This document shows positions 16,283 through 25,209 of a stretch of 64,000 nucleotides of DNA, in pieces. The stretch is from NCBI RefSeq assembly GCF_900016645.1, contig NZ_CDGJ01000082.1; one strand, written 5' to 3'. The translations under genes were made by a program, and so were the position numbers. Every line of letters begins with the position of its first letter. The first letter of the stretch is position 1. The notes beneath the pieces were generated by a model that saw only the letters and a list, made by a program, of their open reading frames with translations, did not search any database and had not been told where the DNA came from. The stretch is from Acididesulfobacillus acetoxydans (lineage in GTDB: Bacteria; Bacillota; Desulfitobacteriia; Desulfitobacteriales; Desulfitobacteriaceae).

Positions 16283-17641
16283 ATGTCGCAAGATTCAGTT
16301 CCCTATCTCAGAGCTTTATTGGATATTGTTCCGGTCGCCGTCACCGGGGTGGATGTCCGGGGACTTGTGACCCATTGGAACGCTGTCGCCACGGAGCTTT
16401 ACGGCATCCCTGAAAACGAGATCCTAGGGCGGCCTTTGCGTGACTTCTTCCGCCAAGATGACCTGATCGTGCTCACGGTCCTGGAAACGGGGCAACCGGT
16501 ATACCGCTCTTATCATCGCCCCAGGGGAGACCGCCATGTCCTGATTAATGCCCGGCCGATCTTCCAAAACGGCGAACTTCTCGGAGCTGTGGCGAGTGAA
16601 CAGGACATTACGCAACTCATTAATCTTTATAATGATTTGACCACGGCTAATTTCAACCTGGAGCGTTTGGAAAAAGCGGTTAAAAGCCATGGTCCCAGCG
16701 GTGCTTTCGACCATATTCAAGGTGAAAGCCCCGCGATTAAAGAGGCTATCCGCATGGCCCAAAAAGTGGCCTTGACCGATGCCACCGTACTCATCACCGG
16801 CGAGAGCGGCGTGGGCAAAGAATTGTTTGCCCGAGCGATTCACGCGGCCTCTCCCTATCATCAGGGACCCTTCGTTGCCCTCAACTGCGGCGCCATCCCG
16901 GCTGCTCTCTTTGAGAGCGAGTTATTCGGTTATGAAAGGGGCGCTTTTACCGGAGCGGAACCCAAAGGCAACCCGGGGAAATTGACCTTGGCCAAAAGGG
17001 GAACCCTCTTTCTCGACGAAATCGGCGACCTGGCCCTCGATTTGCAAGTAAAACTCCTGCGGGTCCTGCAGGAACAGTCCTACTACCGTTTGGGCGGCAC
17101 CGCCCCTCTGCGCCTCGAAGCGCGTATCTTGGCGGCCACCAACCGTTCGCTGGAAGAGATGATGAAGAGGGGCTCCTTCCGCCGCGACCTCTACTTCCGC
17201 CTCAATGTCATCAGTCTGCGCATCCCCCCCCTGCGCCAACGGCCGGAAGACATTCCGGCTATCACCGAATTCCTGATGCAACAGTTTGCCTTTCAGTACG
17301 GAAAGCCCGCTCCCCGGCTCAGTCCGGCCGCTCTCAACGTCCTCATGGAATACGATTGGCCGGGAAACCTGCGCGAATTGCGCAATGTCGTCGAACGCGC
17401 AGTCATCCTGAGTGAGGGAGACACGATCCTGCCGGCCGACCTCGCCCTGCCTCCGCCGGACGAAACGGGCCCCCCGCATTTCTCCCCGGCCTCCGCGCCC
17501 GACCGGGAAGACCCAGAAAAGCAAAGGCTTCTGCAGGCCCTGAGCCAAGCCAAAGGGAACAAGTCCCAGGCCGCCAGGATTTTGGGGATTACCCGGGCGA
17601 CCCTTTACAGCCGCCTGCAGCGCTACGGCCACAGCCTTTGA
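16283..17641 (+). CDS. Sigma-54-dependent PAS transcriptional activator
   Basis: A 452-residue activator. An N-terminal PAS sensor (about 5-110) is joined by a short linker to a sigma-54 AAA+ domain (about 140-370) and a C-terminal Fis-type helix-turn-helix (about 410-450). Walker A GESGVGKE is at 173-180, the sigma-54 loop GAFTGA at 220-225 and LFLDEIGD near 242-249. It is divergent from the proline operon, which has a perfect sigma-54 promoter, and palindromic sites lie between, so it is inferred to activate proline catabolism in response to an intracellular signal. AGGTGG lies nine bases before the start. Confidence 0.93.
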   Translation: MSQDSVPYLRALLDIVPVAVTGVDVRGLVTHWNAVATELYGIPENEILGRPLRDFFRQDDLIVLTVLETGQPVYRSYHRPRGDRHVLINARPIFQNGELLGAVASEQDITQLINLYNDLTTANFNLERLEKAVKSHGPSGAFDHIQGESPAIKEAIRMAQKVALTDATVLITGESGVGKELFARAIHAASPYHQGPFVALNCGAIPAALFESELFGYERGAFTGAEPKGNPGKLTLAKRGTLFLDEIGDLALDLQVKLLRVLQEQSYYRLGGTAPLRLEARILAATNRSLEEMMKRGSFRRDLYFRLNVISLRIPPLRQRPEDIPAITEFLMQQFAFQYGKPAPRLSPAALNVLMEYDWPGNLRELRNVVERAVILSEGDTILPADLALPPPDETGPPHFSPASAPDREDPEKQRLLQALSQAKGNKSQAARILGITRATLYSRLQRYGHSL

Positions 17642-17709
17642 GGGGCCCGAGCCTCGGCCGCATTTCCCCCTGTCTCAAGCCCGCTTAAGCAGGGAACGGA
17701 ATTTCGGGC

Positions 17710-19812
17710 TCAGGTCCGCTGCCAAACGATGTTAACCCGGTCACCGGGGCAAAGCACAGTTGTAAATTCTGCCTCCCGCCCATTCACCGTCAGGGAGAGT
17801 CTGGAACCGGGTGGCACTTGGGGCGGGACCATGCTTTGGGCAAGCACCTCGGACAAAATGGGCATGGGAACTTCTGTGTGCAAATCCATCCCATCCCTCA
17901 GCACGGAGTCCGGTGCCAAGCGCTTATCCCGCCAGAAGACCGCAAGCTCGGGAGGTTTGTAAAGGACTGCTTCACCGTTGACATAAAAGGGCAAAGTCCC
18001 GCTTTCCAGCTCCAAAGCCGAAAGCGGGATTTCCTCTTCCGCCGGCTCAACCCGGTCACCCGCGACCAGGGGTCGGTTTTCTTGCACCTCGGTTCCGTTT
18101 AACCTGACCCGGATCGGCCGTTCCACTCTCCGTTCTTGACCGTTGACACGTACCCGCAAGGACAGCCCTTCCTCCGGACGGTATCCTTTCCGCCGCAGCA
18201 AGCTGAACAAATCCTCGTTGGCAAAGTACGCAAATTTGGCCCCGTCAGGTACTTCCTCCGCGGGGAGCGCCGGGCGGCCGTTAAGGAAGAGCAGGGGAGC
18301 AAAATCCTCCTCCCGCCCTTGCCAAAAAATCTTCTTGCTTCTTCTGTCCGGCCAAATCTCAGCCACGGACGCCCCAGCATCCCGTCCCGCCTGACCGGGA
18401 GTAAACTCGATAGCGTCTCCCGCCGCCACAGTTTCCTCCAGACGGCTCTCACGCCCATTGAGCAAAATTCGCGCCGGCCGGCCCAACTCCCCTTTGATCA
18501 CCTTCATCTCTCCGTTTATCTCGTACGTCAAAGCCCGCCCGGGCCGACCCAAAAAGGCCGCCGGATGAACCCCTGCCGCCAAGAGTGCTTCTGCCACGGT
18601 CGCCAGTTCAAGTTCGAAAATGGGAACCTGACGGCCGTTGACGGAAACGGTATAATAATGCAGCCCTCTGCCTTCGAAGGCCGCGACCCCTATCCCGATC
18701 GGAGTGATTCCTTCGGGTCCCGGAGGCACTTCAGTCCCTTTGACGTGACTGAGGTGCTCCCTAAGCCTCAGACCCACCCGGGTTGGCGGAAGACCCATTT
18801 TCTCCGCCAAGTGTTCGGGCAGACCGGGAGTTAAGCTGCCTCCGCCAATCAAGATAATCGCCTGGGGCAGACTCTGGTTTAAAGAAATAATTTCTTCGCT
18901 GATTTTCTCGGCCAGCTTGGCCACGATCGGCTCGAAAGAATGCTTAACGGCATCTCCGGCAACTCTGGTCTTACGGCCGAAAAAGTCAGAAAAGACAACG
19001 GACTTTTTTTGCGTCAACTGCCGCTTGACGGTCTCGCCCGTCTGAAAATCGAGCAGATAATGGGCGCAAAGCGCCTCAGTCACTTCATCCCCGGCCATAG
19101 GCACCATACCGTAAGCAAAAAAGGCGCCGTTTTTCGTCAAGGCGATATCCGCTGTTCCGGCGCCGACGTCAACCAGGGCCAAGTTAAGCCGGCGCATGTC
19201 GGGAGGAATCGCCACCTGCCCGGCCGCAATCGGCTCCAGAGTCAGGCTCCCCATAACCAAGCCGACCCGGTCCAGCACCGCTGCCAAACCGTCGACAACC
19301 GTCCGAGGCAAAAAGGTCGCGATCACCGTGACCTTGGCGCTCTTCCCCCTCTGTCCCGCCAAGCTGCCGATTGGCTCCCCCTCCAGCCACTGAGCAACAG
19401 TGTCATACCCGACACAGTGATAAGGGGCCCAGCCCTCGCCCTCGCCATGGCCCTTTTTACGCAGGGCGAATTGGACCGCCTCCATCTCCAGCGCTAAGAC
19501 GTCTTCCCGTTCCCACCGGATCGGGAACATCTCCCGCCGTTCGCTTTCGGCCGTCTCTGTGCACAGAGCCCTTCCCGCGGCAGCCACAGCGACCTCCCTC
19601 AGGCAACTCCCCGTGCGCTCTTCCAGTTCTTCTTTCACCCGACGAACCGCCCGGGCCACCTCCCCGACATCATGCACCTGCCCGTCGTACATGGCGCGCT
19701 GGCGGTGTTCCGTGCGGGCGCTCGCCAGTATTTCATAGTCGTCACCCTCTTTGCCAATCAAGAGGCCTATGACGACCCTTGTACCGATATCCAACGCAAA
19801 CAGCGGTTCCAT
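17710..19812 (-). CDS. Large FtsA-like actin-fold ATPase with C-terminal repeat region
   Basis: A 700-residue protein. The first 370 residues are an FtsA/PilM-type actin fold: phosphate-1 loop FALDIGTR at the N-terminus, LVDVGAGTADIAL phosphate-2 and IILIGGGSLTPG adenosine motif. The remaining half is unlike E. coli FtsA (about 420 residues) and carries about eight short repeats centred on [VIL]NG, several ending in GDxV, suggesting small beta-grasp or ubiquitin-like modules. Such long FtsA-like proteins are known from Clostridia but their role is unclear. The start at 19812 has GGAGGTGGAAGGA upstream; longer frames run into pgi. It is the last gene of the M-box operon. Confidence 0.82.
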   Translation of the reverse strand: MEPLFALDIGTRVVIGLLIGKEGDDYEILASARTEHRQRAMYDGQVHDVGEVARAVRRVKEELEERTGSCLREVAVAAAGRALCTETAESERREMFPIRWEREDVLALEMEAVQFALRKKGHGEGEGWAPYHCVGYDTVAQWLEGEPIGSLAGQRGKSAKVTVIATFLPRTVVDGLAAVLDRVGLVMGSLTLEPIAAGQVAIPPDMRRLNLALVDVGAGTADIALTKNGAFFAYGMVPMAGDEVTEALCAHYLLDFQTGETVKRQLTQKKSVVFSDFFGRKTRVAGDAVKHSFEPIVAKLAEKISEEIISLNQSLPQAIILIGGGSLTPGLPEHLAEKMGLPPTRVGLRLREHLSHVKGTEVPPGPEGITPIGIGVAAFEGRGLHYYTVSVNGRQVPIFELELATVAEALLAAGVHPAAFLGRPGRALTYEINGEMKVIKGELGRPARILLNGRESRLEETVAAGDAIEFTPGQAGRDAGASVAEIWPDRRSKKIFWQGREEDFAPLLFLNGRPALPAEEVPDGAKFAYFANEDLFSLLRRKGYRPEEGLSLRVRVNGQERRVERPIRVRLNGTEVQENRPLVAGDRVEPAEEEIPLSALELESGTLPFYVNGEAVLYKPPELAVFWRDKRLAPDSVLRDGMDLHTEVPMPILSEVLAQSMVPPQVPPGSRLSLTVNGREAEFTTVLCPGDRVNIVWQRT

Positions 19813-19867
19813 TCCTTCCACCTCCCTTCTTGAATTCGACCAGAAGGGAAGAAATCCTGCCAACCGC

Positions 19868-21274
19868 TCAGACGATGAAGCGGCGTTCGCCCATACCTTC
19901 GATCGCCCTGCGCTTTTCCTCAAAGCCCGGACGTCCCATTAAGGCATATGTCCCCCGCTTGCCCTCTTCGACCCCAGGCTGGTCAAAGGCATTGATATTG
20001 AGCAATTCCCCCATGTAAGCGGTTTCCCACTCCAACAGAAGCAGAAGCTGACCCAGGCAGTACGCGTTAACCTCAGGCAGGATAATCCGGCGGTGCGGAC
20101 GGCCCGCCAAGGTCAAGGCGTATTCTGTGGCCCGTTCTTCCGCGGCCAGGAGTTCGCCCAAAGTATGTCCGCCGAGGAAACGAACGCTCTCAGGCAGGCT
20201 CTCGTCGGTCGGAATCGGCACCTCAGGCCCCAGGTGCGCCACACTGACAAAAGTAAACATCTTGTCGTCCGGCCCCTCCGCGTAGAGCTGAACCTGGGAA
20301 TGCTGGTCCGTCACTCCCAGGGCTTTGACCGGAGTCTGCCCCAGCCGGACTTCCTGTCCCTCACGGTTCAGGCGCTTGCCCAAGCTTTCCGCCCAAAGCT
20401 GGGCATACCAATCCGCCATCATTTTGAGACTGTCTGCGTAAGGCATAAATACAGAAACGTTTTTTCCTTCTCGCCAAGCCGCGTGGCTTATGCCCGCCAT
20501 CAATTGAGCCGGATTAACCGTTATCCCCCGGCTCTCACGAATTTTCTGGTCCATGGCCAAGGCCCCTGCCAAAAGTGTCCCGATGTCGATACCGCACACG
20601 GCCGCCGGCAAAAGTCCCACCGGAGTCAGCTCGGAAAAACGCCCGCCGACCCCTGCCGGAATGACAAAACGCACGTACCCCTCCCGGCGGGCAATGGGAA
20701 GGAGGTTCCCTTTTTCGTGATCGGTCGTGACCACGATGTGATTCGCATAATCGGCGCCGCAGGCTTGCCGCAGCCTTTCCCGGACGATCAGAAACTGAGC
20801 CATGGTTTCCGAAGTGCTGCCGGACTTCGTGATGACGTTGAACACGGTCTTATGTAAATCAAGCATGTCCAACAAGTGGGCGAACCGGCTGGGATCGATA
20901 TTGTCCAAAACATAGAGGCGCGGGCGCCGGCGTTCTTCAACAGGCAATTCATTGAAATAATAGGGGTTGAGGGCAAGTTGCACAGCCTGGGGTCCCAACG
21001 CCGAGCCGCCGATACCCAAAACCACGAAGTTGTCAATTCTGTCTCTCAGGGAATCGGCAAAATCCCGAATCTTCCCCGCTTGCCCGCGCATGTCTTCGAG
21101 CAGGAAGGAAAAGTCCAGCCCCCCTGTTTTCCTCCGCTGTTCGAGCGCATCCTGAGCCGCATTCAGGCTGGGCTCCAAGGCTAACAGATCCTCTTCCGTC
21201 CATCCTTGAGGATGGTGTTCTCCTTTCATGACCCCGGTATAATCGATTTTGAGAAAATTCTCCGTGCCAAGCAT
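19868..21274 (-). CDS. pgi: Glucose-6-phosphate isomerase
   Basis: A 468-residue PGI interconverting glucose 6-phosphate and fructose 6-phosphate. Typical segments are VLGIGGSALGP, ITKSGSTSET (the sugar-phosphate loop), GGRFSELTPVG and DQHSQVQL with the ring-opening His. Length matches the shorter bacterial/archaeal-like PGI group. GAGGGGG is seven bases before the start. It sits between pfkA and the FtsA-like gene in one likely transcription unit. Confidence 0.96.
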   Translation of the reverse strand: MLGTENFLKIDYTGVMKGEHHPQGWTEEDLLALEPSLNAAQDALEQRRKTGGLDFSFLLEDMRGQAGKIRDFADSLRDRIDNFVVLGIGGSALGPQAVQLALNPYYFNELPVEERRRPRLYVLDNIDPSRFAHLLDMLDLHKTVFNVITKSGSTSETMAQFLIVRERLRQACGADYANHIVVTTDHEKGNLLPIARREGYVRFVIPAGVGGRFSELTPVGLLPAAVCGIDIGTLLAGALAMDQKIRESRGITVNPAQLMAGISHAAWREGKNVSVFMPYADSLKMMADWYAQLWAESLGKRLNREGQEVRLGQTPVKALGVTDQHSQVQLYAEGPDDKMFTFVSVAHLGPEVPIPTDESLPESVRFLGGHTLGELLAAEERATEYALTLAGRPHRRIILPEVNAYCLGQLLLLLEWETAYMGELLNINAFDQPGVEEGKRGTYALMGRPGFEEKRRAIEGMGERRFIV

Positions 21275-21387
21275 ATACAGTCCCCCTCACTTCAACGGCC
21301 GGCTGGCCTTCGGATGAACAGCTTAAGCATGAGCTTCGTTGCTAAATTCCCCTCATTCCAACGCAAGCGCACATCCGGCCTCTGCCT

Positions 21388-22359
21388 TTAGATTGATAAT
21401 TGTTCGGCTAAATCATACAGGTTTTTGTTAAAGGGCGGGCGGGGACCGTAAGCCGCCTCAATCGGACACGCAATGACCTCCTGATTCACATAAGCGGTCA
21501 TCTGGTTTGTCTCCCCTCTCATAAGAACCTCAACCGCTTTTCCTCCCATCGCCGAGGCAATTACGGCGTCAAGCGCGCTGGGGTTGCCGCCCCGCTGCAG
21601 ATGTCCGAGAATCGTCACCCTTGTCTCAAAACCCGAACGTCTGCGCAGTTCCTCGCCCATTTCGTAGGCGCCTCCGACTCCCTCCGCCACCAGAATGATA
21701 CTGTGATTCTTGCCCCGTTCATGCCCCCGGCGCAGTTTGGCAACCACTTCATCCAGATCAAAGGGAATCTCCGGCACCAGAATGGATTCGGCCCCACAGG
21801 CCAGACCGGCCTGGAGGGCAATGTTTCCGCAGGTCCGCCCCATCACTTCCACCAGAAAAGTCCTTTCGTGAGAAGTGGCCGTATCCCGGATCTTGCTGAC
21901 CGCTTCAACCACCGTATTGATGGCCGTGTCGAAACCGATCGTCAAGTCCGTGCCCGGAATATCATTGTCAATCGTTCCCGGAATGCCGACGATCTTGATC
22001 CCCAACGCGGCAAGAGTCTGGGCACCCCTGTATGACCCGTCTCCGCCGATGACAATTAAGGCATCGATCCCGCGTTCGCGTAATTGCGCCGCCGCGGCGG
22101 CCTGTCCTTCCGCCGTCAGCATTTCCTTGGAACGGGCCGTCCTCAGAGTCGTACCCCCTCTATGGATGATGTCGGCCACAGAACCGAGGCTCATTTCCCG
22201 AAATTCCCCATGAATCAGCCCTTCATATCCCCGCTCCACACCGTAAACAGTCAGGCCGTGATAGATACCCTTACGCACAACAGCCCGGATGGCGGCATTC
22301 ATTCCCGGCGCATCCCCGCCGCTGGTCAAGACGGCGATCCTTTTGACTTCCTCTGCCAT
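21388..22359 (-). CDS. pfkA: ATP-dependent 6-phosphofructokinase
   Basis: A 323-residue tetrameric-type PFK. LTSGGDAPGMNA binds ATP and GGDGSYRGA carries the Gly that marks ATP- rather than PPi-dependence. GTIDNDIPGTD contains the catalytic Asp, and VEVMGRTCGNIAL and the C-terminal substrate site follow. The start at ATG 22359 is chosen because GGGAG is eight bases upstream; an in-frame GTG at 22368 overlaps that ribosome site. It is 58 bases downstream of the MgtE/CBS gene and upstream of pgi. Confidence 0.96.
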   Translation of the reverse strand: MAEEVKRIAVLTSGGDAPGMNAAIRAVVRKGIYHGLTVYGVERGYEGLIHGEFREMSLGSVADIIHRGGTTLRTARSKEMLTAEGQAAAAAQLRERGIDALIVIGGDGSYRGAQTLAALGIKIVGIPGTIDNDIPGTDLTIGFDTAINTVVEAVSKIRDTATSHERTFLVEVMGRTCGNIALQAGLACGAESILVPEIPFDLDEVVAKLRRGHERGKNHSIILVAEGVGGAYEMGEELRRRSGFETRVTILGHLQRGGNPSALDAVIASAMGGKAVEVLMRGETNQMTAYVNQEVIACPIEAAYGPRPPFNKNLYDLAEQLSI

Positions 22360-22417
22360 TCTCTTCACTCCCTGCTAAGTCTGAGCGCACTCTCCGCTCC
22401 ATTGACAACGTTCCCCG

Positions 22418-23656
22418 CTACATTTTAAGGCCACGGCTGTTAATCGGCAAGGACAGCACGTCGTCAACCGTAATGATCCCTATCAGCTTGCCCGCATCAT
22501 CCACCACCGGCAAAGCCAAAAGACTGTATTTCGTGAACAGGCGGCGGATCTGTTTCTCCTCTTCCTCCGCAGTCACGGAAATAACCCTTCTGCGCATGAT
22601 TTCCCCGATCTTCCGCTCAGGCGGGCTGACAATAAGTTCACGCAAAGACACCACCCCGCTCAGCCGCCCCCGGCCATCGATCACGTACAGGTAATACACA
22701 TAATCCGCGTCAGGGGCCAATTCACGCAGGCGCTCGATCACAGCGTCGCAGGTCAGTTCTTCCGCAAAAGCCAGGAAATCCGTGGTCATCATACTTCCGG
22801 CCGTCCCTTCCTCATACTCGAGAAGTCCCCGCAGATCAGAAGCTTCCTCGTGATCCATCAGGTTCAGCAATTGATCGGAATCCTCATCCGTCAATTCCGA
22901 GAGCAGGTCTACGGCCTCGTCCTGCTCCATCTCTTCCAATATATCGGCTGCCCGCTCTTTGTCCAAACCTTTGAGGATGGAAACCTGAACATCCATCTCG
23001 ACTTCGGCCAAAGTGTCGGCAGCCACCTCCGGATCCAGCTGTTCGAAGAGCTCCCGCCGTTCGTGATGACTCAGGTTCTCCACAATATCGGCCAAATCGA
23101 CGGGATGCATCTTGGCCAGCTTGTCTGCGGACACTTTGAGGGCCAGATGCTCCCCTTGTTTAGGCAGGGGTTGCAGAACATCCCAGCGGATGAGCTGCGG
23201 TCTCACCCATTTGCCGCTCTGTTCTCCACCCAGGCGGCCGGCCAAAAATCTGCGGATCAAACCCGCTACCCCGACATCGACCGACACGATATGGGCGTCA
23301 TTTCCGTCTCCCGCCAGCTTGATATCGTTGACCCGCACCACTTTGGCCCCGTTGATATCCACAATTTGCTGGTCCAAGATCATACTTGTACGATAGGCGT
23401 CCTCCTTCACGGGCGCATAGTGTACGTCAGGTTCCGCCACTTGCAAGGCCACGAACTTGCGGCTTAATAAATAAATATCCGGCCAGGGGATCTCTTTGAA
23501 ATCCCCCTTTTTGCCGACCACCAAGCCTCGAACCGAAGGAAACAAGGACTCCCGCTCCACCACAATATCCCGGACCTTCCCGAGCCGGCGCCCGCCGCGG
23601 TCCATGACAGGCTTACCGATGAGTTCACTCACGTAAAGATCTGTCAATAACTCCAT
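22418..23656 (-). CDS. Soluble MgtE-N/CBS protein with PRC-barrel domain (Mg2+-sensor-like)
   Basis: A 412-residue cytoplasmic protein. An N-terminal PRC-barrel pair (about 5-165, GGRRLGKVRDIVVE) is followed by an MgtE N-terminal superhelical domain (about 185-285, HPVDLADIVENL and AADILEEMEQDEAVDLL) and a CBS pair (about 290-410, ending IIGIITVDDVLSL). The transmembrane channel domain of MgtE is absent, so it is a sensor-like protein, not a transporter on its own. An M-box upstream implies repression by high Mg2+. ATG 23656 has GGGAG eight bases upstream. Confidence 0.88.
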   Translation of the reverse strand: MELLTDLYVSELIGKPVMDRGGRRLGKVRDIVVERESLFPSVRGLVVGKKGDFKEIPWPDIYLLSRKFVALQVAEPDVHYAPVKEDAYRTSMILDQQIVDINGAKVVRVNDIKLAGDGNDAHIVSVDVGVAGLIRRFLAGRLGGEQSGKWVRPQLIRWDVLQPLPKQGEHLALKVSADKLAKMHPVDLADIVENLSHHERRELFEQLDPEVAADTLAEVEMDVQVSILKGLDKERAADILEEMEQDEAVDLLSELTDEDSDQLLNLMDHEEASDLRGLLEYEEGTAGSMMTTDFLAFAEELTCDAVIERLRELAPDADYVYYLYVIDGRGRLSGVVSLRELIVSPPERKIGEIMRRRVISVTAEEEEKQIRRLFTKYSLLALPVVDDAGKLIGIITVDDVLSLPINSRGLKM

Positions 23657-23674
23657 TCTGATCACTCCCGTTTC

Positions 23675-23726
23675 GGTGGTTTAATGTTAAATTACTTCGT
23701 TCAGGACCAGCGTCCATTAAACCACC
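23675..23726. repeat. Perfect 12-bp inverted repeat in the MgtE/CBS leader
   Basis: GGTGGTTTAATG (23675-23686) and its exact complement CATTAAACCACC (23715-23726) flank a 28-base loop. It lies between the M-box terminator and the ribosome binding site. Confidence 0.8.
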
Positions 23727-23837
23727 TCCCGTTCGTGTAATCCGTCTCCCGGCCGTTCCGGTCTGCGCTGAGTATACCGACTTACATCATCTTCAGTTGG
23801 GCACGTCAGGTTTTCCCCCCGCAGACCGGACGGAGCT

Positions 23838-24036
23838 AAAAAAAATCAGCCCTCGAAAGGCCAACCCTCAACTTGCCCTTTCCCCACTCGTCTGAGTTTT
23901 AGCACGTACACAGCTAGAGATTGTTCCCAGCCACGTTAAGTAAAACCTTAATCCGGTAATACCTGTTGACCCGTTAGCGTCTCTCGACATTTCCGGGCAG
24001 CGGCCTGTGTCTGTGTAGAAGCCTCACCTAACGAAG
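23838..24036 (-). promoter_or_regulatory. M-box (ykoK) Mg2+ riboswitch with terminator
   Basis: The minus strand carries the conserved M-box core: CTTCGTTAGGTGAGGC, GCCGCTGCCCGGAAATGTC, GAGAGACGCTAACGGGTCAA, CAGGTATTACCGG, TTAACGTGGCTGGG and GTGCTAAAACTC. It matches the B. subtilis ykoK leader block by block. Aptamer is about 23893-24036. A stem TTGGCC/GGCTGA followed by a run of eight T (23838-23845) is the expression platform. It should terminate transcription of the downstream MgtE/CBS-pfkA-pgi genes when Mg2+ is high. Confidence 0.95.
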
Positions 24037-24051
24037 AATTTTGTCAAGCAC

Positions 24052-24080
24052 AATCTATCACCTTTTTTCCGCTTCGTCAA
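24052..24080 (-). promoter_or_regulatory. Likely promoter of the M-box operon
   Basis: TTGACG (24075-24080) and TAGATT (24052-24057) with a 17-base spacer on the minus strand; the -35 overlaps the stop codon of the DnaA-like gene. The predicted start is just before the M-box aptamer. Confidence 0.55.
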
Positions 24081-25066
24081 CCTCCATCCGGCCCGGAAGA
24101 TGCAAATGCTTGGCCAATGTACCTGAATCTTTCCCTCAGGTCTTCGTTCTTCTCCAGTTTAACCGCAACGGACCGGCAAGCCCGGATCACTGCCCCATGT
24201 TCCTTGCCGAAAATCCGTCCGATCTCGGCATAACCGCACCCACAGATTTCCCTGACCGCATACATAGCCAAGTGCCTGGCTTCTACCAGCGGAGCCGGGC
24301 GCCCGGAACCCAAAATTTCTTCTGCGGGAATGCCGGTAACCTGCGACGTTATCCGAATGACATTCCGAGGGACGGGTTTCGTTTTCTGCCGGCACTCCCA
24401 TACTTGCCAAAACTCCCGGAAACCTTCCAGGGTGAAAGCAGCCGCCCTTTGATCGATGTAAATGCCGAATTCCCGAATCAGGTTCTTAGCCTCTGTCAGG
24501 TTGGCCGCCCGTTCCGCCAAGCCGTCGACGAGCGCCGGCTCGACCAGGGCCAGCCTTTGCGCCAAATCGCCCCTGATGAAATCCCTGATTTCCCCCGCCT
24601 TGGGCTGATACAACGGTAAAGTAAGTCCGCTCAGGAAACGCGAGGCCAGTCTTCGCCCCAAAAACTCCAGATCGGGCTTCTCAGACTCCAGAGTTACAAA
24701 AACCTTATATTCGTACTCCAGCCTATGTTCAAAAGTATGCAGAAGTTCCTCAATGGTCTTCTTCTTGCCGCTGAGCACCTGAAGATCATCGAGGAAGAGA
24801 TAAGGAGCGGTTCGGTAATACCGGCGGAAACGCCCCAACGCGCTTTCCTGAGCCGCCAAGGCATAGTCCCTGGCAAACCTGCGGGCCTCAGCCAGCACAG
24901 AGCCCCGCTCGCTGCGCAGGGCGCGCCGGTAGAACAGGTGCAAAAGGGTGCTCTTGCCGGTTCCCGGAGGCCCGTAGAGAAGGGTGACCTGAGGCCACTT
25001 TTCAGGAGTAAAGCCCTTAACCGCTTGCCAGGCCGAGACATTAAAATCGCTGACAAAGAACTTCAT
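24077..25066 (-). CDS. DnaA-like ATPase lacking domains I-II
   Basis: A 329-residue protein with an AAA+ ATPase and a C-terminal DnaA domain IV. Walker A GPPGTGKST is at 32-40 and Walker B LFLDDLQ at about 90-96. The domain IV helix-turn-helix near 265-307 (RHLAMYAVREICG ... EIGRIFGKEHGAVIRACR) parallels the DnaA signature, with KEHGAV where DnaA has RDHTTV. The N-terminal oligomerisation domain and linker are absent. It is thus a DnaA paralogue or regulator rather than the replication initiator itself; Hda-like or transcriptional roles are possible. GGGAGGAAAGTC precedes the start. Confidence 0.82.
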   Translation of the reverse strand: MKFFVSDFNVSAWQAVKGFTPEKWPQVTLLYGPPGTGKSTLLHLFYRRALRSERGSVLAEARRFARDYALAAQESALGRFRRYYRTAPYLFLDDLQVLSGKKKTIEELLHTFEHRLEYEYKVFVTLESEKPDLEFLGRRLASRFLSGLTLPLYQPKAGEIRDFIRGDLAQRLALVEPALVDGLAERAANLTEAKNLIREFGIYIDQRAAAFTLEGFREFWQVWECRQKTKPVPRNVIRITSQVTGIPAEEILGSGRPAPLVEARHLAMYAVREICGCGYAEIGRIFGKEHGAVIRACRSVAVKLEKNEDLRERFRYIGQAFASSGPDGG

Positions 25067-25098
25067 GACTTTCCTCCCGTCGGGCTATGTCTGACGTC

Positions 25099-25200
25099 CG
25101 ATGTTTGACGTCATGTTCGATGTTTGACGTCATGTTCGATGTACGTTTGATGTTCAATGTTTGGATGTGTATGTTCCGTGTTTGACGTTTGCTGTTCAGT
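25099..25200. repeat. Degenerate tandem repeat upstream of DnaA-like gene
   Basis: Two exact 19-bp copies of CGATGTTTGACGTCATGTT (25099-25117, 25118-25136), each containing the palindrome TGACGTCA. They are followed by decayed copies built from TGTTTGA/ATGTTC words to about 25200. The repeats fill most of the 143-base gap before the DnaA-like gene. Confidence 0.8.
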
Positions 25201-25209
25201 GCTTGATAC

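Noticed and set aside
25099..25200. CRISPR array
   Set aside because: Units are adjacent and degenerate with no regular spacers; the same holds for the arrays at 39361, 51155 and 52037, and no cas gene is present.
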